Below are positions 1 to 10,917 of a stretch of DNA of 64,000 bases, one piece after another. The stretch is from assembly GCA_009193035.1 (NCBI GenBank), contig SWDT01000193.1:148114-212113 (forward strand), written 5' to 3'. The notes under the pieces were generated by a model. It did not search any database and was not told the origin of the DNA. It worked only from the letters and a program-made list of their open reading frames with translations. The stretch comes from Halicephalobus mephisto. Its lineage: Eukaryota > Nematoda > Chromadorea > Rhabditida > Panagrolaimidae. Numbering within the stretch: position 1 is the stretch's first letter; each line of letters begins with the position of its first letter. Made by a program: the position numbers and the translations under genes.

Positions 1-388
1 TCCTTTATATTTCCAAATGCCATTATTAGAGACTAGTTGAGATGTAACTTCTTTCTTCTATTGTAATTGTATGAAATATAGTTGAACTATGATGATCATA
101 TTAGCATCAGCTAGACAGACGCTGAGATAAGTGAACAACCGTTCTCATCTGTACTGAAATCTCTGGAAGTTGAACTATCTTCAAAGGAAAGTTGTACTGC
201 AGTACAAATTCTGTATGTGTGTGTCTGTAACAGATTTCCATAAGTTCTATTTCCTTTCATCAGCCCAAGTTCTGTTATGCAGACTATCAATGTAGTAACC
301 ATTTGATTTTAATCGTGTGAGAGACCTTGGATGCTATTTTGGAACTATAAAAACCAAAATATTACCAACTTCTGATCTATTTTCTTAC

Positions 389-549
389 TTTTATAAACAT
401 GACTGTATCATCAGTGTCGCTGGCACTACACGTAGCAGTAACTCGTAGAGATTCGTCTTCACCAGCTGAGATGTTAACCTCAGGGTCATCAGAAGTCACA
501 CCACATCCTTCAATCAGCTTTATTCGGCTAACTTTGCATGTATGACAAC
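389..549 (-). CDS. C6 (DUF281)-type ectodomain exon fragment
   Basis: One exon-like open stretch on the minus strand, entered after a TAG acceptor at 550-552 and left at a GTAAGA donor at 388. It reads as a cysteine-rich module opening CHTC and containing EGCG and TATCS, with spacing like the nematode C6/DUF281 module. The same kind of module recurs at 57.4-58.7 kb. I could not join it in frame to the next plausible exon (minus strand, near 283), so it may be one exon of a gene running off the window or a relic. C6 modules are nematode-restricted extracellular repeats of unknown function. The family call rests on cysteine spacing only. Confidence 0.45.
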
Positions 550-1859
550 CTATGAATGAAAATAATAGTTAAATATCTTTAAAATAGGTTTTCCTGTTGA
601 CGTTAATTTCCCTTTATTCAGTATCAATTCAACAACTTATATTCTATGAAATGATCTGATAAAAGCATGTGTTGAAGTGGAGAAATTTACATACTAATTA
701 CATAGTATCTTGAAATATACATTCATTTTGATAATGCTCTGTCTCAAACAAAACTAAATGGATTTTAATATTTTATTTCCACAAGACTCAAGTAGCATCG
801 ATATTTTGTTTTGAATTCGAGAAATACGGCAATATTATATATGAAATTTACCAAAAGGAGATGAGAAATCTTATATCCTTTGCGACAATATATTAAGTCC
901 GCTTTAGAACGGAATACAGAACTGAACGACATAAAAGTAAAATAACAACAACAGTGGGTGTCGAAAAGTAACTTCAAATTAGTTAATTTTAAATATTGAA
1001 CAAAGTAATAATCTTTTCCAAGTGTATCAAAAGATAAAAGAAGAAATATTTAATGTTTATTTATTAGAGTAGATAAAAATAAAATTTATTCTTGAGACTC
1101 TTCGTAGATTAGTTTTTGAGATAATTTACGATTGAATATTACTTCATCACAGTTCCTTGGACTTATCCTCCCGCGACCTTGGCCGGTTGCAATTATTGAA
1201 AGTCACACAACCAATTTCATTGGATTCCAAATTTTTCAATTGAAATCGTTTTGATTGAGATGAGTAAATTTTAATTGACAAATGCACTTTTCTGATTTCC
1301 GTAAAGTTAACTATTAAGTATTTATTCAATTGAAAAACTATCACTTAAGATCAGACGGATACTAGTGATGGATGGCGTGATTCAGATTCCGCTTGATAGC
1401 ACATTAGATTGAAAACCAAATTAATGAAGTAGACAGAGTGAATGAGAAAGCGATAGATGTTTCATTATTATGTATTGTATATTAACAATGATATTAATCA
1501 ATATAACTGCTAAATCTTTTCTACTATGTGAAAACACTGATTGCTCTGCGAAATTAATCATGGAACAGAACACCAAGATTGAAAAATCAGTTTTCTGAAA
1601 CAAGGAAAAATCTATGATAACGATTATCCTTCAAAATTACTTTGGATTTCCTAGTTCTTGACATTAGAAAGACAATCAAGTTAATTAAGTTTCAAAAAAG
1701 TTAATTATGAAATTTTATTAAATATTTATTGCTTTGCATCACTTTGAGATGTAATATTTTAAAAATATCTTTTATATCCATCTCTGGTTTTGAATTTTTG
1801 TGGTTTTCAAAGTTGTATTTTTATTTCCTTTGTCTTCAAGTGACTAAATCATACTCGAA
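550..1859. other. AT-rich stretch with no supported gene
   Basis: About 1.3 kb of AT-rich DNA. The short open frames on both strands have low-complexity, atypical composition and no splice-supported extension. The left part may be the upstream region of the C6 fragment, and the right end is the 3' flank of the START gene, whose stop is at 1860. Confidence 0.6.
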
Positions 1860-3271
1860 TTATTTTTTCATTTCTGCAAAATGCTTGACGGTTTCCTCGA
1901 AGTCCTTCAGAATCAGCTTTCCCATAACGGCGTTCACAACTCCTTTGGGAATGAATCCTTTAAAATCGATACTGAGAAGGTACTCGATTTTGGTTTTGTT
2001 CCCCTCCACAGGACTCAGTCTTCCGCAGCCGAGATGGAGCTTTGCTCGGACTCTCTCCTTGGTCTCCTTGACATCGTCGACCTCGACGGATCTGCCCGCG
2101 ATGTAGAGATGGTCTCCGATCTTCCTCCAGAGTCTGGCTATAACAAAGTCCCTACTCTTGACTACTGCCACATCGGGGTTCGCGTACTGTAAACGACTGA
2201 ACAGATAAAATTTAAAATGAAATAATAACGAACATGGATAATGTCAACGTGTTCCGTCAGAGCAGCGACAACCTTGGAAAAGACAATGTTGGAATTCCAG
2301 ACAGATGTTTTTTCAAAATCCGTAATAGTCTCTTTGAAGACCAAGTCGATAGGTCCATCGATGACTGCCTGAAATTAGATTTTTGTCATAGGTTTGTTCC
2401 AAAACCACTCGCCGTGAGAACAAAGAGGTTGCCGAAGGGGAAGGATTTGGAATGCACACTGGCTCCTTCAGCGTGGGTATCTGCTTTCCAGCCTCCGGTT
2501 TTGGCATTGTAGTCCTTATCATTGAAGATATTATAAGCTTCCTCGAAAGCCTCTCCAGCTGTTTTCAAGGCTTTGGCGTACTGCAAAGGTGAGTGTAATT
2601 TTGGAAGAAATATATTTATTTCGAAATCATCGTAAATTTAGTACAGTCGAACTTGGATGTAAGATACCTCCTTGGGACCGGCCAAAGCGTGTCTTATAAC
2701 AAAGGATATACAGTAGAACTTGGATATAAGATACTTCTGTTATAACATATCTCACATCATAGCATACGGTCTGAGTAAGTGAGTTTAGCTAATCTGCCTT
2801 CAAATTTACCCCTGTTATAATATATCCTTTCTTATAACATAAACTTCCCCGATCCCAAGAAGATATCTTATATCCAAGTTCGACTGTATAAAAATCTAAA
2901 CGATCTGACTAAACATTGCGAGCAAATTGCAAATTTTATTTTGATGTCGACCACTCTATAGACCCCGACGCCGATTAAATTCCTTTCGTCTGTCATATTT
3001 TTAAAAATAGGTTCCATCGTTGAAGAACTTTGAAACATTACGACAGTGTAGTTTGTGGCAAAAACGATCTATTTGACCGCAAAGTTTCAATCAATTATGT
3101 ACTTTTATTTTTGACGCAAGAAATAATTTTAAATCAAATCCGAAAAAATAAAAATTAGATTATTTAATTTTAGATTTTTTGGATTTTATTTAGTCAAAAA
3201 ATATAAAAACCGACCTTTTCGTGTTCCGGCTTCAAAGCATCCACAACTCCATGAAGATTCACATTCGTCAT
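1860..3271 (-). CDS. START-domain lipid-transfer protein (STARD3-like)
   Basis: Four exons join in frame: 3215-3271, 2409-2580, 2234-2364 and 1860-2186, giving 228 residues. The protein is soluble: about 70 residues of lead-in and then one START domain from about residue 72 to the end. Family signatures are the tryptophan of TSVWNS, the SRDFV motif that follows the central strand, the IDFKGFIPK segment and the amphipathic C-terminal helix ending HFAEMKK. These match the START half of STARD3/MLN64 without its membrane MENTAL domain. START domains bind one sterol or phospholipid in a hydrophobic cup; the ligand is not predictable here. The start follows an acceptor-like sequence. The second donor/acceptor pair is the least certain because neighbouring alternatives exist. 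Confidence 0.82.
2642..2888. mobile_element. Tigger/pogo-type MITE with a nested second copy
   Basis: Inverted termini begin CAGTCGAACTTGGATGTAAG and end with the reverse complement, each flanked by TA, in the first intron of the START gene. This termini-plus-TA arrangement is characteristic of non-autonomous pogo/Tigger elements. A second left terminus, CAGTAGAACTTGGATATAAG, starts at 2711, so one copy has inserted into or duplicated within another. No coding capacity. Confidence 0.75.
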
Positions 3272-5988
3272 CGTGATCTGAAAAAAGTTTATTCGTCAAA
3301 TTTGTGTTCATTAAAGAAAAAAATGTTTTTGAATAAAAAATTCGAAAATTTTCAATCAAATTTCACTATTTTTAAAATTTTCTTATTAATATTTAATTTT
3401 AAAAATTAAATAAAAAAAATAATTTAAAAAAAATTTGATGAATTTTTTATTCAAAAACATTTATTTTCGAATTTTTTAAATGAATAAAAATAATAAATTC
3501 GTTAATATATATTATTCTCAAAATTTAATCCAAAAAAAACGAAAAATCCGACATTAAATAAAAGAAAAAAACGATTTTCACTGATCCGATATATCTTTTG
3601 TGTTCGTAACTATGAACACTGAATCTAACGTGGCCAAGGAATTTTATAATTGATTGGTCAGAAAATTGGAGCGCTGCAAACTTGCAAGAAACAAAAATCA
3701 GTAAAAGTGAATTTTGTTCGCGGAAATGTCTCGACTTTCCTGAGAAAAATAAGCTCACAGATAAGCTTAAATACGAGAGATTATGGTCATTCACTAGAGA
3801 AATTGAAGTGTGTTAGAAAAATGATAAGTGACTAAAATTAGAATTACAGAAAAATAATGGATTTTAGAGTAACATTTGAGATTATTTAGAATTTCATAAA
3901 ATTCAAATTTGATGATTTTAGAAAATCAAAAAATCAGAGTAATTTTGAATTTTACTTCAGAATTAACCATCTGGAAAACGGCGTCATTACAGTATCGTTA
4001 CTGGTTTGTCTATTCAGAAAACATAACGGATTTTTAACTTTTCTAACATGGTATTTTTGTTAATAAAATGTTAGATCATGGTTAATGGGGTTCCTGATCC
4101 GTGTGTAGACGAAAAATATATAAAACAACTTTGTACAGCCGGAGGCACGAGATATAAAACAACTATTACGAAATATTGCTCAATTTCCTTAAATTCCCGC
4201 CAACGCACAATCGTAAACCCTCTCATTGACCCTCAGGGTATTTCCCTCCGGGACCAAAATCATACAAGCTTCCACCCAAATAGATAGTGTCCGATCCAAC
4301 GTAAAATAATTAGAAAATAATCCATTTTGACAATTTCTAACATGTATGTAATTGGAATTTTCATAGAAACCAGGAAATTTCTAAATATTATTTTTTGATT
4401 TTTTAGAACTTAACGGAAGGATCCTGAAATTCCTACTTCTTTGGCACCTATCCAGAGATCGTGATGATATTAAATCAGACTATAAAAAGTCCAAAAAACA
4501 AGAAAAATACTTTGGTTTTTCCGAGGAAAAATTTTAGTTACACTTTTGATTTTGAACGATCAAAGTCTTCGTTTTTGGAAGCACATAATGACGACTAATC
4601 TAAGTAGTTTGATAACATATCAGATGGTCTCATCTGAGAATTTTTTTAAAAGTTATTTTTCAACAATGACGTTGTTTTTATTGAATTTTTTAAATTTAAT
4701 TTTTTTTATGAACAAACACCAACTTAAATTACAATCAATAAAAACTAGGAAGCATCTCCAGAGAGTTCTGGATTCTTTGATCGAGTTTAAATTAATAAAT
4801 ATATCGACAAAAATAAAAAGTTTAACTATTTTTTAAATTTATGTATTTTAAGAAATTTAAAATCACGTTAAAAAAATTAATTCACCGTCCATGTCGACGG
4901 AAAAACAGACAAAACTTACGAGTATCCGAAATAACAGAAAATTGAAGTCTAAGAAGATCTTTCTGGAAATTCTCAATCGGAATTTCACTGAAAATCCGTT
5001 CAAAATGCACAAAAGCTGTTTAATGATTGATGGAGTACTGATTAGGGATTCCTCAAGAAATGGAAAATCGATCAAGTTCATATGGATGATACAGTGTGGA
5101 TATCAGCGATATTCGAACCAATCCGGGTATTTCAAAATTTTAAATAATTTAAAATCATATTTTCAGACTAAGTATGGTTGTTAGAATTTTTATTAATGTT
5201 GCTCAAGTTCCTAGACATGTACATTTAAGATGATCCTATTGGATTTAAGATATCATTAATTCGAAAGTAACTCGACAATTTTGATTCAGATTTTTTATGG
5301 CGAAAAAGTTATTTTTTAATACGTCAACTGGCGACTTACGAAAAAGTGAAAAAATAAAGAAATAATAAATATTCGAAATTTACTGTAGGCGTAATATTAT
5401 TTAATTTGTTATTTAATTTTAGAGAATGAAAGAAATTTAATTTGATTTCGCAGTATTTGAGTATTTTTTGAAATGATTAAAATAGAAACTTTACTAGTGT
5501 ACTTTGAAACTGTTATGGACGCGTAACCTCCATGACCGGAGATATCCAGGACACTCGGGGCTAAGCAATCCTTTCTCTACTGAGGGATGTGAAAAAAGAA
5601 AGTTCATGTTCGTCCAAGTCCCCTGGATGTTGCGTTTATGGCATCAATATTGTCCTATATTATATTTTTCTAGTCTTAATAAGACAACAAAAACCTAATT
5701 TCTAAAAATTATTTTGGTGAACAGTACGGGCTATGATTGCCACCACCGCTCCCGAGATTATATAAACTCTATATCTTAGAGTAAAGATATCAGATCGAAT
5801 AAACAGGTTCCGTGGACTGTGTGCTTAACTGGACTAGTAAACTATTCAAAAATTGGTCACTTTAATAAAGATGTAATCAGAAATTTCTTTATAAAAATCT
5901 GAATGAACTTTGAGTTTTTAGAATTCAAAATTATAGTGATCTTTCTATAAAATTTTTCGGAGTTTAATGAAGTTCCAAAATTCCTACC
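3272..5988. other. Long AT-rich intergenic region
   Basis: No gene could be assembled here. Open frames at 4546-4836 and 4891-5184 (plus) are rich in Asn, Lys and Ile, lack recognisable motifs and are not flanked by convincing splice sites. The segment around 4070-4220 is a dispersed repeat shared with 59.69-59.83 kb. The region 5740-5850 contains TATATAA and AATAAA in the order seen in a long terminal repeat, but no boundaries were found. Confidence 0.5.
4070..4220 (+). repeat. Dispersed repeat, possibly transposon-derived coding relic
   Basis: About 150 bp is similar, in opposite orientation, to 59690-59835. The best-conserved part is CGCCAACGCACAATCGTA. Read on the plus strand it gives a frame with NGVPD, GGTRY and RQRTIV, loosely reminiscent of a FLYWCH-type finger next to a transposase. 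That resemblance is weak and is only a suggestion. Confidence 0.45.
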
Positions 5989-6172
5989 TCTTCAGTATCT
6001 GTCTGGAAGATTTCAATAGTGTTGGATTTGTCAGTTCGAGTGACCTGCGTACTGATGAAGTAGATATCGTAGAAAAGGTTTATGTAATAGATGCCTAAGA
6101 CAATACAAAATCTGTGTTGAACTCAACACACGTAATAAACATTAATTCCCGCCAAGAGGAATTGTATGTTTT

Positions 6173-6372
6173 CTTGTCGGTGCTAAGAGAATCCGTTCGA
6201 GACCAAGTTCTCCTTGTTGATGTTAAGGAAATCTGTTCGGGACCAAGTGCTTCTTGTCGATGCTAAGAAAATCTGTTCGGGACCAAGTTCTCCTTGTCGA
6301 TGCTAACAGTATCTGTTCGGGACCAAATACTTTTTGTCGGTGCTAAGGAAATCTGTTCGGGACCAAGTGCTT
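6173..6372. repeat. 40-bp minisatellite, 5 copies
   Basis: Five head-to-tail copies of a 40-bp unit, each starting CTTGTCGRTGCTAA and ending in a GTTCGGGACCAAG-type block. Unit starts are at 6173, 6213, 6253, 6293 and 6333, so the period is exact with only substitutions between copies. It lies just upstream of the CUB-like gene and could be in its promoter region. Confidence 0.9.
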
Positions 6373-6587
6373 CTCAATAAAGATGAAGTGTCCGATCCAG
6401 CAAATATTATTAACCTAAAATTTCAAAGCGAATCTTTTGTGTGTTATGGATATTTTCTAGCTGTACTTTTGACTCGGGAAAATCACAATTCTTTTGCTTG
6501 CATTTGCATGATGAAGATTACTCCAAATCTTCCGATAAGAAATAAGATGATTTCACCTGAGACTTTTCGGGAAAGCGTTATACAACA

Positions 6588-9500
6588 ATGATATTGTTTT
6601 TATTGATTTTATTTCATCCTTTATTTAATTTTATTTATGGCCAAGGAACAGCCCAAATTACTTGTGTGGACCGGACCGTGCCAGTTACGAGCGCTTTTCT
6701 GTCTTCTCCAGAATTCCCGAAAAGTATTGATCCGAAAAACAGAACGAACTGCTTCTTCAACTTTACTGTAAAGAACTTTAATAACAAGTTTTGTTTTACT
6801 TTTCGTTGCAGGAACCGAGATATTACGCTTTTATTTTCACCAACGCTTATTTGAAAAATGTCATGATTACTGTAGATGGAAAACAGAAGTAAGAAATCAC
6901 AGACCAAGTTCTTGTTTACGTCACGTCAATTTATTTTGAATAGTGATTAAGAATGATAAAACATTGTTCGATTCAGTCACTATCATAGTTTCAACTGACA
7001 GAAGAAGTTGTCAGGATAGTAACTGACATGGCACAAAAGTTTTTAACTGTTAGTCACTATCCAACAATTTTTGCTGACGACTGGATAGTGACTCGGAAAT
7101 AATGCAGGAATTACTTAATTCAGTCACTATCTTGATAATTTCTATTACTCCAGGAAACAATCAGGATAGTGACTAAATTAATACAAAAATTATTTAATTT
7201 AGTCACTATCCAGTTTCTCTAGTGTAGAGCACCTAGTTGGATAATGACTAATTATCACCAAAAATATTTTATTTCAGTCACTATTTATTTGTAAATTTTC
7301 AATGATGGACTTCTTTCAGTTACTTTTCCGTCATCGACACGAACATCAAATTCTACCAATTCATCGGGTCTTCGATCTTCTTCCAGCTCCTCAACATCCC
7401 TCTCAATCCTCGAAATAAATCCCAATGGCAAGGCTTCCAGGCCATCGTGTACACCAACAACACACAAAATCGAAAAACAGTAAATTTCGATTTTATATTA
7501 GAAAACAACGAAAATTCGACAAATGACTTGATTATTCCCCTGACTTCCGGTTTATCAGAAATCACCAATTGGGTTTTGAAGCGAAAAAATAATTATTATC
7601 CTAAATATTTCAAAATACTATTCAACGCCAATTTCTATGATTCTAAGACTTTCATGAACATCGTCTGGGGAACTGGAAACAACACGAAAAAGTGAGAAAA
7701 TACATAATTTAAAATAAAAAAACTTTATTTTGAAAAATCTGAAAGTAATTTTTTTGTTAAAAAATCGTTGAATGGCTTAATTTTCACTTTTCAATCAAAC
7801 TTGGAGTATTTTATTTTTTAAAATTAAGAAATATGCAAAAATATAAAATTAATTAAAAATTTTGATTGAAATTTTAATTTTTAAAAAATAGAAAAAATTA
7901 ATTAAAAATTTCAAATAAAAAAATTGTTTTTTTTATTTTTATAAAAATAATTTCGAAATTTATTTTTATTTTAGTTTTTCGGGTCCACTTGACGTGGATT
8001 TTGTAAAATTAGCGATATTCGACAATGACTTCAATCATGGTCTCGGTATCACCTACAACTCTTCATCGCATCCCGTGGATTACGGTAGTTTGACAGGCTA
8101 CGTTTCCCTAGCTCAGAAAGATGACGGTATCCCTACAACTTGCAACTTAACAATGTACAGTTCCAAAAACTACACTTTTTCGACTCTTAACTTGACTCAT
8201 GGCTACAGTAATAATGCGGTAAATTTATTTTTGGATTATAGAAAAATATTTTTTAGCATTGTTATGGAAGAGTCCGTGCAGTGAGAGATTACCAATTCGT
8301 GTTTTTCTTTAAACATTATTACGTAGAACGGCTTTACGACAACGTGACGGCCGAAACAGAAAGGTCCTTCGATGTCATGACCCTCCTGCCTGAGCGTGTC
8401 TACTTCGCCCCGGCTGTGGACCTGCTTTTCAAGTTCAATTCTGATGGAAGTGTCGTCCAGGGAGGATTTGAGTTGGAAATTCTGGCATTCGGTAGGTGTT
8501 TACCCAAAACAAGAAATGTTTAAAATTCTTGACAATGTTACGATAAAAACAGGAAATAAAAAAAGAAATCTAACTTTTAGTTTAGTAATAAATATAAATC
8601 ATCACTATCAAGTTTCAATTTTCGTTAAAAATGTCAAATATTTATGAAAAAAATAACGATTGTGTCACATTTCGCAATTGTTACGGAGTCAAAAGTTACG
8701 CTTTTTTGTCCGTATATTATTAATCGTTACTAAACAATAAAACAGACAATAATTATTATAAAACTTCCACAAAAGACAACCGAGAATCTCACCCCTGCCC
8801 TACAGTATTCCACGGTCCTTGATGTCCAGGTTATCTTTTCGATGCTTTTTTTCTAGCATAGGTTCTGCTCCAACAAATAAGTAAAAAAATTGTATTTGAG
8901 ATTTGAAGATCTAGTTTGTCTACTGTCGTTGTCAAGTAGATTTTTGAACTTCTTACTGTAGACCCTACGGTTTCTGACTAGATATTTTCACTTTTTCTAA
9001 CCGTAAAGAAGAATCTTAAAATACACAACGTTTGACAGGAGATCATCATTTTCGGAAATTTCCTGTTTTTATTTAAGAATTATGTTTAAAAATGAAGAAA
9101 TTCAATCCTTATTCATCGGAATTTCCAGAATGTCGTGCCAGGAACTGGACCTACTACCTTACTTGTACAGGAACGATTCGTCAGACCTTTTCTCAATACT
9201 ACGGTAATTCCCACTTATTTTGTTTCAACTATACATTGATTAGTCACGTAAGTTGATTGTTATTACCTACAGTAATGACAGAAATAAATTCACTCTAGAT
9301 CATGATGAATGAAGATTGCGGAGAAACCTTCATCATGATCCATTACGATATCAATTTATTAGACCCGGTTAAAGTCAACTTGGGAACTGTCGCAGCTAAT
9401 TACTCCGGAACGCAGGTGGAACTGTAAGTTTCGAAGTTAGACGGTAAAAAACAAAATATATCTTTGGATAACTCGTAATCGAAAAGGACATCAAGTATCG

Positions 9501-10902
9501 TTCGTGTCAGGACTGGATTTTAAATCCACTTTTTGATCACGAACAGAGGTGTCGATTTTTCGAAATCTTTAATTTTCGAATTGGAAGCTTTAATTTTCGA
9601 ATTCGAATTTTTAATTTTCGAATTAGAAGCTTTAATTTTCGAATTAGAATCTTTAATTTTCAAATTAGAATCTTTAATTTTCGAATTGGAAGCTTTAATT
9701 TTCGAATTCGAATCTTTAATTTTCGAATTAGAATTGGTTCGAAATCGACAGCTCTGATCATGAATAAGAAAAGTTAAAGTAGTTTTGTCCTGCCACGAAT
9801 GATTTTTAAAAAATGATTAACAAAATTCGTAATTAAAAATTAAACATCATTAATGACAAAATTGTTGATTGAAATACATCTTCAAATGATAAAAAACGAT
9901 GATTAATACAGTATTGGTCCTGCCACGAACGACACTGGGATTATTCGTCGTCATCGTCTAAGTTGACTTTCAATTTCTAGGATTCAGAAACGTCTTCTCG
10001 TGCCATACGATGAAGACTCGCCGATACTGATTACTGCCCATATGTTGGAATATGTTTCTGTAATAGATGCAACTGACAATTCTTTTTTGCTAACTTACTA
10101 CAGACTGCCTCCTCCTGAAGCGGTTCCTCTCATTTTGAGTCGCAAAAATCCACATCAATTCTATGACCTCAGGAAATTGAAAAATAACTCTTTTTTGTCC
10201 ATTCAAATAGACAAAAATGAAATTGATTCGGCTTATTTTTCAATCGACTGTTTTTTCATCACTGACGACGACAACGAAGAAAATACTTTCGAAGAATTTG
10301 ATGTTTTTTTGGGCGATCTAAGTAGGTACTATTCTAGGTAAAAATTTGTTTAAAAATTATTATTTATTTTTTAAATTTCAGTTTAGCCAATATTCCACAA
10401 CATCATCGACGAAGATTCATGCCTTATCGTTACAGAAGCGACACTCCAGAAGACGTCCTGATTTATTTCGAAAATCAAACAAGTAATTCTAATATTTTCG
10501 TTTATGTCGCAATTCATCAAAGTTTGTTTTTTTAATTTAAAAATAATTTTATTTTTCATTACAGTAGACACTGCAAATTGTCTTTTCGAACATAATGTTA
10601 TTGATGTTCAACGATTGGCCTACAACGACGGAAAATTGACCATGGTCAACAACGGAACAGGTTTCTGTAAAGTCTCCATTCTGAATCCGCATCCAGATTC
10701 CGGGATCTACTTGGATACCTTCTGGACTGATTCCAAGAAAAAACCAATCATCATCTTCGACCAAAATAACACCGTAATTTTAAAATTCACAAAATACGAC
10801 ACAATCGTCGAGCCCCTCATGCTAGAAGACCACTACTACAGAATCCTTCTACCTTCTTTCGCCAGTTTTACTCTATTCGGACATAATGCAACATTAATAT
10901 AA
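6588..10902 (+). CDS. Secreted nematode CUB-like protein, 10 exons
   Basis: Exons 6588-6767, 6812-6888, 7320-7691, 7975-8218, 8257-8491, 9129-9247, 9299-9423, 9981-10337, 10382-10482 and 10565-10902 join without a stop into 715 residues. The start gives a signal peptide (ILFLLILFH core, about residues 2-18). Residues 25-150 look like a CUB-like domain: paired cysteines, the SSPEFP motif and a W..GFQAIVY strand. A second cysteine-containing block begins around ECRARNW and may be another divergent CUB-like unit. There is no transmembrane segment after the signal peptide, so it is probably secreted. In C. elegans such proteins are often induced by infection or stress, but nothing here shows regulation. 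Introns 2, 5 and 7 carry repeats. The 3' end abuts PYROXD1 on the other strand. Confidence 0.75.
6940..7290. repeat. Alternating palindromic satellite in intron 2 of the CUB-like gene
   Basis: The 11-mer GGATAGTGACT and its reverse complement AGTCACTATCC alternate about every 30-45 bp, eight times with mild decay, near 6970, 7012, 7056, 7081, 7119, 7163, 7200 and 7272. Spacer sequence is not conserved to the same degree. The same motif array occurs at 28378-28733 in an unrelated gene. Confidence 0.88.
8552..8712. mobile_element. Small inverted-repeat element (copy 1)
   Basis: Imperfect inverted termini, ending AAAAGTTACGCTTTTTT on the right, bound a block with TCACATTTCGCAATTGTTACG. The same block and termini recur at 32102-32275. 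Lying in intron 5 of the CUB-like gene and without coding capacity, it fits a MITE. Confidence 0.65.
9570..9735. repeat. 21-bp tandem repeat, about 8 copies
   Basis: Head-to-tail copies of a 21-bp unit with core TTTAATTTTCGAATTRGAA in intron 7 of the CUB-like gene. Because 21 is a multiple of three it stays open and reads as a heptad-like IFELEAL peptide on the plus strand. It is intronic and I do not regard it as coding. Confidence 0.88.
9787..9930. mobile_element. Dispersed inverted-repeat element, family TCCTGCCACGAA (copy 1)
   Basis: Begins and ends near TCCTGCCACGAA in intron 7 of the CUB-like gene, with an internal CATCATT-rich part. A related copy lies at 11281-11440 in PYROXD1, sharing the ordered blocks CCACGAAT, TCGTAATTA and CATCATT. 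The similarity is interrupted by substitutions and small indels. Confidence 0.5.
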
Positions 10903-10917
10903 CTTTTATTTGTCGAT

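Noticed and set aside
4546..5184. Two plus-strand frames as a possible gene
   Set aside because: Asn/Lys/Ile-rich composition typical of AT-rich random frames, no domain and no supported splice joins.
9533..9757. Open frame encoding repeated IFELEAL peptide
   Set aside because: It is a 21-bp intronic tandem repeat that stays open because its unit is divisible by three; spliced exons of the CUB-like gene skip it.
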